Assembly: GCA_035253825.1 (NCBI GenBank)
Contig: DATFBM010000010.1
Location: forward strand, 1-64,000
Source of the DNA: JACCTH01 sp035253825
GTDB taxonomy: Bacteria; Actinomycetota; Acidimicrobiia; Spongiisociales; ZC4RG35
Direction: 5' to 3'
Length of the DNA: 64,000 bases
Under the pieces are notes generated by a model that had not been told where the DNA came from, made no database searches, and saw only the letters and a list, made by a program, of their open reading frames with translations. Shown here piece by piece: positions 25,443 through 34,200 of this stretch (the first letter of the stretch is position 1; each line of letters opens with the position of its first letter). The position numbers and the translations under genes are program-made.

Positions 25443-27080
25443 GTGGGGTATTTCGAGGAGTCGTTTACAGCCGCCGAAATCACGGTCCTGAAGCGATTCT
25501 TCACCAATGTCGACCAGCCGGTCTTTGCGCTCATCAACCTTCCCGAAGTAGTCAAGGGTGCCCTCTTCGCCCGCTACTCCCGGTCGGCCAAATCGGTCCG
25601 CCGCCTTTTCCTCGACGAATTCGTCGCCGATGCCGACGCCGGGATCGAAGCCATCGCAGATGCCTTTGGAACCAACACTGGAAGCGATCCATTGATCGAC
25701 CAGAAGCGGGCGGAAGGGCTTTATCGCAGGGTCTTCTTCGAGTACGGCGATGACTCGGTCGCCCAGCTTGGCGGGGTCCACCTCGCTTGCGAGCAGGCCT
25801 CGAACATCCTCACCAAGGTGCTCGAGTGGGGACGTCTTGCTTCCTATCTCGAGCAGTCCACTCGATACATCGCCTACGACGCCCCGCTCGGCGATCGCTA
25901 CCGCTATTTCGTACCGGAGGAGATCGAACAGTCCCCGCTAGCCACCGAGTACCGGACGTTTATGGAGGAGACCTTCGACACTTACCGGGCGATGGTTCGG
26001 CAGATGATCTCGTATTTTCAGGAGCGGTTCCCGCGTCAAGCCGAGGACTCTCTCGGAGTATGGAACGCCACGATCCGCGCCAAGGCTTGCGACACAGTGC
26101 GAGGGTTGCTCCCCGCCTCGACCCTTTCCAATGTCGGCATCTACGGCAGCGGACAGGCCTACGAGATGGCACTGATCCGAATGACCGCCCATCCCCTGGC
26201 GGAGGTTCGCTCGTATGGGGCGATGATGCTCACCGAGCTGCGGAAGGTGATCCCCTCTTTCCTCACCCGCGTCGATCTGCCCGATCGAGGCGGAGCCTGG
26301 TCCGAATACCTCTCCTCGACCAGGAGCGCGCTCGAGGGCCTGGCTCCACAGGGAGATCTCATCGAGCCCTTCGAGTCCGAGGAGCAGGTCATGTTGACCG
26401 ACTGGGATCCCGATGGCGAATTGAAGCTGGCGGCGGCCGCTCTCTATGCCGGATCCGAGCTGAGCGATGCCGATCTGCTCGCCTACGCGAGGAGGATGGA
26501 TTTCGACGAACGAGCACAGGTGCTGGCTGCGCTCTTCGGCGATCGGCAGAACCGCCGTCACAAACCGGGGCGAGCCCTGGAGCGCACCACTTACCGCTTC
26601 GACGTCTTATGCGACTTCGGTGCCTTCCGTGATCTGCAGCGGCATCGGTTGATGACCATCGAGTGGCAACGTCTCGGTACCCGCCTCGGTTACCAGTGCC
26701 CCTCGGAAATCGAAGATGTTGGCCTCGCTTTCGATTTTCGCCGGGTCATGGAACGGGCCGGGGAGCTCTACGAGAGCACACGCGCCACCCTGGGGCCCGA
26801 CGTTGCCCAATACGTGGTGCCCTTCGGCTTCAACATCCGCTTCGTCATGGAGATGAACGCCCGCCAGGCCTGTCATCTGATCGAGCTGCGAACTCAGCCC
26901 GCTGGCCACCCTTCCTATCGCCGGGTTGGTCTCGAGATGCATCGCCAGATCGCCGAAGTCGCCGGCCACCACGCCATCGCCCGGGCGATGAAGTACGCCG
27001 ACTACTCCGACGTCGAGCTCGAACGCCTCGACAGCGAACGCCGGGCCGAAACCCGCCGCGTCGCCGCCTCTGGTGTCTGA
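25443..27080 (+). CDS. Tandem ThyX-like flavin-dependent thymidylate synthase paralogue
   Basis: About 545 residues, twice the length of ThyX. The N-terminal half keeps GRLASYLEQSTRYIAYD (about 131-147), which matches the second part of the ThyX signature (S-x-x-EQS-x-R) but has no preceding R-H-R. The C-terminal half has FGAFRDLQRHR (RHR about 400) followed by LMTIEWQR, without the Ser/Glu/Ser part. Double ThyX-like proteins exist in actinobacteria and related phyla, and whether they make dTMP is not established. GTG 25443 is chosen because homology-like sequence begins there; the frame is open to 25137 but that part is antisense to the small membrane gene. The stop codon lies in a TCTGATA repeat. 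Confidence 0.75.
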   Translation: MGYFEESFTAAEITVLKRFFTNVDQPVFALINLPEVVKGALFARYSRSAKSVRRLFLDEFVADADAGIEAIADAFGTNTGSDPLIDQKRAEGLYRRVFFEYGDDSVAQLGGVHLACEQASNILTKVLEWGRLASYLEQSTRYIAYDAPLGDRYRYFVPEEIEQSPLATEYRTFMEETFDTYRAMVRQMISYFQERFPRQAEDSLGVWNATIRAKACDTVRGLLPASTLSNVGIYGSGQAYEMALIRMTAHPLAEVRSYGAMMLTELRKVIPSFLTRVDLPDRGGAWSEYLSSTRSALEGLAPQGDLIEPFESEEQVMLTDWDPDGELKLAAAALYAGSELSDADLLAYARRMDFDERAQVLAALFGDRQNRRHKPGRALERTTYRFDVLCDFGAFRDLQRHRLMTIEWQRLGTRLGYQCPSEIEDVGLAFDFRRVMERAGELYESTRATLGPDVAQYVVPFGFNIRFVMEMNARQACHLIELRTQPAGHPSYRRVGLEMHRQIAEVAGHHAIARAMKYADYSDVELERLDSERRAETRRVAASGV

Positions 27081-27124
27081 TGTCTGATCTGACGTCTGAT
27101 ATCTGATATCTGATCTCTGATATC
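27074..27124. repeat. Short tandem repeat of TCTGATA-like units
   Basis: About seven imperfect copies of a 7-8-base unit (GTCTGAT, TCTGATA, TCTGATC) fill the space between the ThyX-like gene and the next gene. The first unit supplies the ThyX-like stop codon. The AT content is far above that of the surrounding DNA. Confidence 0.8.
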
Positions 27125-27132
27125 TTCCCCCG

Positions 27133-27345
27133 ATGGCTGAGATCGACGTCGATGCCGTCATTGCTCGGTATCGAGACCGCGCCGAGGCCGTACGCGAGCG
27201 GGGTCTCCCTCCAGTCGCCGGTGAGGAACGAAAGCGACTGATCCAGCAGGCCGAGACCGACTTTCTCGATTTCTCGTTGATCGCGGCGGCTAGCTGGGTG
27301 GTCGAAGAGGACCAACTAGTACTGCGCATTCCTCTTCATCCGTGA
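27133..27345 (+). CDS. Small hypothetical protein coupled to the ArsA-like pair
   Basis: 70 residues, acidic and mostly helical (DVDAVIARYRDRAEAVRERG), ending in a short beta-like stretch (WVVEEDQLVLRIPLHP). No signal peptide or membrane helix. It ends by overlapping the GTG start of the first ArsA-like gene (GTGA), so it probably belongs to that operon. Function unknown. Confidence 0.65.
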   Translation: MAEIDVDAVIARYRDRAEAVRERGLPPVAGEERKRLIQQAETDFLDFSLIAAASWVVEEDQLVLRIPLHP

Positions 27346-28175
27346 CCCGGCTGATCCTCGTCTCCGGTAAAGGAGGCGTCGGAAAGTCCTCGCTTGCGGC
27401 CGGGCTGGCCCTGGCTCACCAACGCGCCGGCGCCCGGGTGCTCGGAATCGACGTCGCCGGAACTGGAGGCCTCGCCGCCCACCTCGGCCTCACCCGCCTC
27501 GAGTTCAAGCCGGTTGAGGTGAAACCCGGTCTCGATGCTCTCACCGTCGATCGCGCCAAGGCCCTCATCGAATACCTTCAGGTTCAGGTGGGGATACCGG
27601 GCCTCGCCACGCTGGGACCGGCGGCGCGATTCTTCGATGCCCTCGCCTCAACCGCCCCCGGAGTGCGAGAGGTGGTGACCCTGGGGAAGGTGATCTGGGA
27701 GGTGCTGCAACGCCGTTATGACATCGTGGTGGGAGATTGCCCACCGACCGGACAGGTGACGGGCCTCTTGCGGGCCCCTCGAACCGTGGCGGAGTTGGTC
27801 CCGGCGGGGCGGATCCGCCATCAAGCCGACTTGATGTCCGAGGTCCTCGACTCGTCAGAACAATCCGAACTGGTGCTGGTGACGCTCCCCGAGGAGCTTC
27901 CGACGCTTGAGACGGAAGAGACCCTCGAAGTTCTGGCCAAGGAGAAGCTGATCGGGTCGACGATGGTGGTCACCAATCGGGTGCTGCCACCGCTTGACAC
28001 CGAAGCCAAAGGCACGGGAGTGGTTGCGGAGGCGGCGTCGATGCATCGATCCCTCTATCGGCGCCAACAACAGTGGCTGGAGCGCCTGCCACCGCGCAAG
28101 ACCTTCAACTATCTCTTCGGCCTCCTGACCGAGAGCGAGGTGGCGGCGCGGCTCTCCGAGGAATGGGGGGAATGA
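27342..28175 (+). CDS. ArsA/GET3-like ATPase, first subunit with degenerate switch region
   Basis: 277 residues. The N-terminal deviant P-loop SGKGGVGKSS (about 8-17) is intact. The segment that reads DPA in ArsA/GET3 is IDVAGTGGLAAHLG here (about 36-49), so the usual switch residues are altered. A later GDCPPTGQVTGLL segment matches the family D-T-P-P-x-G region. GTG 27342 is coupled to the upstream small gene, and the stop overlaps the second ArsA-like gene. The arrangement recalls the paired actinobacterial ATPases Rv3679/Rv3680 of mycobacteria. The cargo is unknown. Confidence 0.85.
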   Translation: MTRLILVSGKGGVGKSSLAAGLALAHQRAGARVLGIDVAGTGGLAAHLGLTRLEFKPVEVKPGLDALTVDRAKALIEYLQVQVGIPGLATLGPAARFFDALASTAPGVREVVTLGKVIWEVLQRRYDIVVGDCPPTGQVTGLLRAPRTVAELVPAGRIRHQADLMSEVLDSSEQSELVLVTLPEELPTLETEETLEVLAKEKLIGSTMVVTNRVLPPLDTEAKGTGVVAEAASMHRSLYRRQQQWLERLPPRKTFNYLFGLLTESEVAARLSEEWGE

Positions 28176-29197
28176 TGGCGAGCAAGGCGATCGTCGTCAC
28201 CGGCGCTGGCGGGGTGGGGAAGACCACGGTGGCAGCGGCGCTGGGAGTAAAGGCTGCCAGCCAGGGCAAGAAGACACTGGTGCTGACGGTCGATCCGGCC
28301 CGGCGATTGGCAGATGCCTTAGGCGTGGAACTGGGGGGACGGCCCCGAAGGCATCCCGAGCTGGAGACTCTCTCGGCCGGGATGCTCGATTCGGCTGCCT
28401 CCTGGATCACCGTCGCTCGGCGGCATGCCGATCCCGAGGTGGCAGATCGGTTGGTCACCAATGAGTTCTTTGAGGCCGCAACAATTCATTTCCCGGCCTC
28501 GCAGTCATACGCCGCCGCTGAGGAAGCCACCGCCTATATCGAATCGCGAAAGTGGGACCTGGTGGTGATCGACACTCCCCCGGCCGCAGGGGGGATCGAG
28601 TTTTTCACCGCCCCGGCCCGCATGTCGGAGCTGGTGGGGGGCCGGCTGCTTCGCCTCCTCACCGGGGGCAGGATTCCCGGCAGGACCGCCCTATTCAATC
28701 GCGGCGCCAAACCGTTGCTGCGCTTCGCCGATCAGCTCCTGGGCTCCGACCTCCTGGAGCGAGTGGCGCAGTTCGCGATGGACCTCCGCACGACCTACGA
28801 CGGCGTCTCCCGGCGGTCGCGGGCCATCGAGGGCCACTTCCGGAGGGCGATCACCCTGGTGGTGACGACCGCCGATCCCGCCCCCTTGTCAGAGGCGGCC
28901 CGGTTCTTCATCGAACTCCCCGAGGTTGCCTCAGCCCCGAAAGCGGTGGTCTTCAACCGCACGCTTCCCGCCGACTGGGTGGGGGCAGCGATACCACCTC
29001 GGACCCCGACGGCTCTAGCCGACAACCTGAGACGGTGGGAGGCGGAGGCGCACCGACAGCGGGACGCCCGCAACGGATTTGCGGCCAGATTCCGGGTGCC
29101 GCTGGTGACCATCCCCTGGCTGACCGAGGATCCCACCGATCGCCACACCCTCGAGGCGGTGGTCGACGAGGCCAGCGCCTGGCCGGCCCTCTGGTAA
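28172..29197 (+). CDS. ArsA/GET3-like ATPase, second subunit with canonical motifs
   Basis: 341 residues with P-loop TGAGGVGKTT (about 10-19), the canonical VDPARRLADALG switch segment and VVIDTPPAAG. Two start codons lie side by side (28172 and 28175); the first overlaps the previous stop as ATGA. With the preceding gene it probably forms a two-subunit ATPase in which this chain carries the standard catalytic residues. It ends just before a long palindrome. Confidence 0.87.
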   Translation: MMASKAIVVTGAGGVGKTTVAAALGVKAASQGKKTLVLTVDPARRLADALGVELGGRPRRHPELETLSAGMLDSAASWITVARRHADPEVADRLVTNEFFEAATIHFPASQSYAAAEEATAYIESRKWDLVVIDTPPAAGGIEFFTAPARMSELVGGRLLRLLTGGRIPGRTALFNRGAKPLLRFADQLLGSDLLERVAQFAMDLRTTYDGVSRRSRAIEGHFRRAITLVVTTADPAPLSEAARFFIELPEVASAPKAVVFNRTLPADWVGAAIPPRTPTALADNLRRWEAEAHRQRDARNGFAARFRVPLVTIPWLTEDPTDRHTLEAVVDEASAWPALW

Positions 29198-29199
29198 CC

Positions 29200-29256
29200 G
29201 GGAACCTAATGCTATAGGCCGTGGTTTCCACGGCTCATAGCATTAGGTTCGTCCCC
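29200..29256. repeat. Long near-perfect palindrome after the ArsA-like pair
   Basis: Arms of about 25 bases (GGAACCTAATGCTAT followed by AGGCCGTGG, and CCACGGCTC followed by ATAGCATTAGGTTCGTCC) around a TTT loop. It begins three bases after the ArsA-like stop and ends just before the HAD gene GTG. No T-run follows, so it is not a typical intrinsic terminator. As RNA it would form a very stable hairpin. Its sequence is unrelated to the palindrome at 58328. Confidence 0.8.
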
Positions 29257-29259
29257 TAA

Positions 29260-30036
29260 GTGACAGCTGCTGCCTTCTTCGATCTCGACCGGACCTTGAT
29301 CTCGGGAGCTTCGATCTTTCCCTTCGCGGTCGAGGCCTGGCGGGCGGGTCTGGTGAAGAACGCCGACATCGCCCGCTTCGCCACCGGGGCCCTGGCCTTC
29401 CTCGCCTTTGGTGACAAAGGTGACAAGTCGGAGGGGACCAGGGCCGCCATCCTCGGGCACGTCAATGGCGTCTCGGTCGATGTGCTCGGCGAGGTGGCAG
29501 CACGAGTTCTCCCTCGCCTGAGCGACCGGGTGCGGCCCGAGTCGAGGCGGCTGATGAAGATGCATCATGAGGCGGGTCGCGAGACGTGGATCGTCTCCGC
29601 CTCGCCCTACGGCATCGTCGCACCTCTGGCGACCACCTTGGGGATGACTGGGGCCATCGCCACCAAAGGCAAGGTGGTCGACGGGTATTTCACCGATGAA
29701 CTCGACGGACCGTTCGTGTACGGCCAGGGAAAGGTCGAGGCGATCAAGCAGCTGGCGGACGAGAGGGGTTACGACCTGGCCGCCTCGTACGCCTATTCCG
29801 ACTCGATCTCGGATCTGCCGATGCTCGAGGCGGTGGGCCATCCGGTTGCGGTCAACCCCGACCGGGACTTGGAGAGGATCGCCCACGACCGCGGCTGGCC
29901 GGTTGTGATCTTCGCCCGCAAGACCAAACGCGCCATCGCATTGGGGCTCGGGACCAGTGCCGCCGGTGGTCTCGCCCTTGGCACCTATGCGCTGGGTCGC
30001 TATCAGGGTCGGCTGGCCGAGCGCACTCGGCGCTGA
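29260..30036 (+). CDS. HAD-superfamily phosphatase, SerB/IB-like
   Basis: 258 residues. Motif I is FFDLDRTLI (Asp8, Asp10), motif II is WIVSASPYG, motif III Lys is in GQGKVEAIK, and motif IV is YSDSISDLPML. This is the HAD-IB pattern, related to phosphoserine phosphatase. A C-terminal stretch (LGLGTSAAGGLALGTYALG) is hydrophobic and may anchor it to the membrane. Starts with GTG 29260 directly after the palindrome, with no clear ribosome site. Substrate not predictable; phospholipid head-group phosphatases are one possibility. Confidence 0.85.
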   Translation: MTAAAFFDLDRTLISGASIFPFAVEAWRAGLVKNADIARFATGALAFLAFGDKGDKSEGTRAAILGHVNGVSVDVLGEVAARVLPRLSDRVRPESRRLMKMHHEAGRETWIVSASPYGIVAPLATTLGMTGAIATKGKVVDGYFTDELDGPFVYGQGKVEAIKQLADERGYDLAASYAYSDSISDLPMLEAVGHPVAVNPDRDLERIAHDRGWPVVIFARKTKRAIALGLGTSAAGGLALGTYALGRYQGRLAERTRR

Positions 30037-30087
30037 TCCCCCGGCAGCTTTAGCCCGGGTTTAGGACCAGAAGGGAGAGTCCTCCTA

Positions 30088-31197
30088 ATGAAGCGCCTTG
30101 TTGCCGCCACCCTCGTTGCCATATTCGTTCTTGGGTCAATCGCGACGTTGGTCCACTTGGAGTTGCCCGCTCCGACAGGGCCCTATGCGGTGGGTCGCCT
30201 GGAAAGAACCTGGACCGACACCACCCGAGCCGAGGAACACACCCCGGCCCCGGCCGACCGCCGGCAGGTAGGAGTGATCGCCTGGTATCCGGCTGTCGAT
30301 GGCACAGGCACCCCCGCCACCTATCTGTCGAACCAGAACGACATGATCGAGGCGCTGGCCGCCAGCGGCGAGGTCAACGCTCTTGCGGCCCAAGGGCTGC
30401 GCTGGGTCCGTGGGCATGCGCGAGCCGAGGCTGAGATCAATCGGTCGCATTCGAAGTTTCCGGTCGTCCTGCTATCTCCCGGTAATGCCACCAACGTCGA
30501 GTTCTACAGCTCAATTGCTGAAGACCTGGCCAGCCACGGATACATCGTCGTGGGGGTGAATCATCCCTATCAAGTCGCGGCCACTTTGCTGGCAGACGGA
30601 GCCATCGCTTTCTATCAGGAAGATCTGTCGGTGCCAGCGAAAGTCATCGAAAGGAGCCTCGACCTGCGGTTCGTCCTCGATCGACTTGAACGAGAAACGA
30701 GCACGGGCGACCTGTTCGACGGGCGAGCCGATCTCGATTCCTTGGGAGTCATGGGTCACTCGAACGGCGGCCTGACGGCGGTGGAATTTTGCAGGGCCGA
30801 GGCCCGCATCGACGCCTGCTTGAACATCGACGGCCAGGCTGGGGGCGGCGCCCTTGGTACGGGACCCAACGATCAGGTTCCCGAGCAATCGTTCATGTTC
30901 CTGACCAAGGAGGAAGATCTTCATGAAGAGCTCGCTGCTCGCTTCGAGACCGGCCGTCAGGGTGGTTACCGAGTCGTGATTCCGGCCGCCTCCCATGACG
31001 ACTTTGCCGACGGCTCCCTCTTCGTACCTTCACTCTGGCTCTTCGACCGGACCGTTGACAGAGTCAACGAGACGACGCGGGGTTTTGTCAATGCCTTCTT
31101 CGACATGACTCTTAAGGGGAGTCCTCAGTCGGTGCTGGGCGAGGTCTCGGCTCCGACCGATGTCTACGTCTACGTCTACCCGCTGGTCCGGACCTAG
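30088..31197 (+). CDS. Alpha/beta hydrolase resembling PAF acetylhydrolase II
   Basis: 369 residues with an N-terminal signal or anchor helix (about 4-24), so probably outside the cytoplasm. The nucleophile elbow MGHSNGGLTA places Ser near residue 224. The upstream GVNHPYQ segment and the late ASHDDFAD (catalytic His) follow the platelet-activating-factor acetylhydrolase type II layout. ATG 30088 has GGGAG upstream. Codon use is slightly less GC-biased than in neighbours. The C-terminal tail (VYVYVYPLVRT) comes from a TCTACG repeat, and the stop is followed at once by the GC-rich mosaic element copy C. Confidence 0.8.
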   Translation: MKRLVAATLVAIFVLGSIATLVHLELPAPTGPYAVGRLERTWTDTTRAEEHTPAPADRRQVGVIAWYPAVDGTGTPATYLSNQNDMIEALAASGEVNALAAQGLRWVRGHARAEAEINRSHSKFPVVLLSPGNATNVEFYSSIAEDLASHGYIVVGVNHPYQVAATLLADGAIAFYQEDLSVPAKVIERSLDLRFVLDRLERETSTGDLFDGRADLDSLGVMGHSNGGLTAVEFCRAEARIDACLNIDGQAGGGALGTGPNDQVPEQSFMFLTKEEDLHEELAARFETGRQGGYRVVIPAASHDDFADGSLFVPSLWLFDRTVDRVNETTRGFVNAFFDMTLKGSPQSVLGEVSAPTDVYVYVYPLVRT

Positions 31198-31264
31198 CCC
31201 CCCTCCCCTCTACGGGGTACTCCCCCCAACGCTCGCTCCGCTCCCCCTGGGGGAGAAACAGGGG
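31198..31264. repeat. GC-rich mosaic palindromic element, copy C
   Basis: CCCCCCTCCCCTCTACGGGGTACTCCCCCC comes first, then AACGCTCGCTCCGCTCCCCCT and GGGGGAGAAACAGGGG. It fills exactly the space between the stop of the plus-strand hydrolase (31197) and the stop of the minus-strand dnaE (31265). It forms a CCCC/GGGG hairpin and a TCCCCC/GGGGGA stem. It matches the second half of copy B at about 50 of 60 positions. Confidence 0.85.
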
Positions 31265-34200
31265 TTAGACGACGGCGCCCGGCCCCAGCAGGGCTTTGAG
31301 TTCGGCATAGAGGGTCGAAGAGGGCTCTACCCGGTGGCGATCGTCGAAACGGAGCACCTTGTGGGATTCGCCCGTTTCCATCTGCAGCATCACCGGCGCC
31401 GGCCCCGGGTGGCTCTGGAGAATGGTCTTGAGTTGGCCGACCAATCGGGCGGAGATGGCCCGGGCCGCGATCCGAAGGCGAACGGTCGAATCGGTCCGGA
31501 TCTTCAACTCGCGCACGGACCGCGCTCGCACCTTGACCTCGTCACCGCGCTGGTCGACCGATCCGTCGATGAGCACGATGGCATCGGGGGTGATGAGCTG
31601 GCCGAATTCTTCGACCACTCGGGGAAACATCACCACCTCCACCGAGGAGTCGAGGTCCTCGACCTGGAGAAAGAGGATCAACTCATTGTTCTTGGTGTAG
31701 CGGCGATTGATCCCGGCCACCAAGCCACCGATCGTCACCGAAGCCCGGTCCGGTTTCTCGCTCAGGGAGCTGATCGGCTCCGTCTCGATGGCCAGGGTGG
31801 TGCCAACCATCAGCAGGGGGTGATCGGAGACATACAGGCCCAGCATCTCTTTTTCGAAGGAAAGCTTGACCTTGGTCGACCACTCAGCGCTGCTCATCTC
31901 GTCGTGGATCGGGCTGGTCTCACTCACCTCGGCAGCAAATAGCGAGAACTGACCCAGCTCTTCGTTCCGACGGCGCTCGACCGTCGAGTCAAGGATCTCC
32001 TCGTACCGGAGGAAGAGACCCTTGCGACTATGTCCCATCCCGTCGAAGGCACCGGCCTTGATCAACGACTCCACCGTCCGTTTGTTGAGGGCGAGGAGGT
32101 CGACGCGATCGGCGAAATCGAAGAAATCGGTGAAGGGACGTTCGGAGCGAGCTGCGATGATCTTCTCCACCACGCCTTCTCCGACATTGCGAACCGCCGA
32201 AAGACCAAAGCGGATTTTGCCGTCGCGGACCGTGAAGTCGACCTCGGACTCGTTGACGTCGGGCACCAGGACATCTATTCCCTGGTTCCGGCACTCAGCC
32301 AAGTAAACCGCGGTCCGCTCCTTGTCGCGCTTGGTGGCGGTGAGCAGTGATGCCAAATACTCGGGAGCGTGATAGGCCTTGAGCCAGGCGGTCTGATAGG
32401 CGATCAAGGCATAGCAAGCGGCATGCGCCTTGTTGAAGCCGTAGCCAGCAAAGGGCTCGATGGCATCGAAAAGATCCGCCCCCACCTTCTCCGGATGGCC
32501 GAGCTTTACGCACCCGGCGATGAACTTCTGGCGATGAGCCGCCATCTTGGCTTTGACCTTCTTACCCATCGCCGAGCGCAGCTCGTCGGCTTCGGCCATG
32601 GTGTAGCCCGCCATCGCCTGGGCGGCCTGCATCACCTGCTCTTGATAAACCATGATCCCGTAGGTGTTGTTGAGGAATGGCTCCAGCGCCGGATGCGGGT
32701 ACTCGACCTTGGATCGTCCGTTCTTGCGGTCGGCGTAGGCGGTGTGCATCTGCGCCCCCAACGGGCCGGGGCGGTAGAGCGCAACCAGGGCCACGATGTC
32801 TTCGAAGCGGTCGGGGGCGAGCGAGCGCACCAGGGCCCGGAGGCCGGTCCCCTCGAGTTGGAAGACCCCAATGGTATCGCCGCTCTTCAAGAGCTCGAAG
32901 ACCGCGGGGTCGTCGAGGGGGATCTTGTCGATGTCGATCTTCTTTCCCTGACCGGCCTCGACGAGCTCGATCGTGCGCTCGATGATCGAAAGGTTGCGAA
33001 GGCCGAGGAAGTCCATCTTCAGCAAGCCGAGCGAGGCGATGCCGTTCATCTCGTACTGGGTTACGACTTCGGCGTCATCCCCTTTGCGCTGCACGGGGAC
33101 CAGCTCGGTCAATGGCTCGGGCGAGATCACCACCGCCGCGGCGTGAATCGAATCCTGTCGTCGCAGGTGCTCTAGCCCCCGAGCCATGTCGATGACCTCG
33201 CGCGCCACCGGGTCGTTGGCATAGAGCGAGCGCAGCTCGGTGGCGTTGGAATGGAAGTTGCGCTCATCGGGAGAGGCATCCGCTGCCAACGGCTCGAGCA
33301 CCACTTGCAAAGGCGCTTCGCGTCCCAGGATCGGCGGGGGCATGGCTTTGGCGATCCGGTCGCCGATGGCGTAGGGATGCCCGAGGACCCGGGCCGAGTC
33401 GCGTATCGCCTGCTTTCCCTTGATGGTGGAGAAGGTGACGATCTGAGCGACGTGGTCGGACCCATACTTTTCGGCGGCATAGCGGATCACCTCGCCCCGG
33501 TACCGCTCGTCGAAGTCCATGTCGATGTCGGGCATCTCCCGCCGACCGGGATTGAGAAAGCGCTCGAAGATCAAGCCGTGAGCGATGGGATCGAGATCGG
33601 TGATCTGCAGTGCGTAAGCCACGATTGATCCCGCCGCCGAGCCGCGCCCCGGCCCCACTCTGATCCGGCGCTGGCGGGCAAAACGGATCAGGTCCCAGAC
33701 GATCAGGAAGTAAGCGGGAAAGCCCATATCACTGATCACCGCCAGCTCGGCGCGGATGCGATCTCCGATCTCCCCCGAAATCTCGCCATAACGACGGCGG
33801 GCCCCTTCGATCACGAGGTGCTCGAGATACGAGGATTCGGTATGCCCTTCCGGCACCGGGAATTGCGGCAACAGGTAACGGCCGAACTCGAGCTCGACCT
33901 CGGTGCGATCTGCGATCAGCAGCGTGTTGTCACAGGCCCCGGGATAGGTGTCCTCGGGAAAGAGACGGCGCATGTCGGCTGCCGTCTTGAGATAGAACTC
34001 GGTGCTGTCGAACTTGAGACGGTTGGGTTCGTCACGGTTGGAGCCGGTCTGGATGCAGAGGAGGACGTCGTGGGCGTCGGCCTCGGCCTGGCGGGTGTAG
34101 TGGGCATCATTGGTGGCGAGAAGCGGAGCCCCGATCCGGTGGGAGATCTCCAGCAGGTCGGGGGTGACCCGGCGCTGGGCGTCGAGGCCATGGTCCTGCA

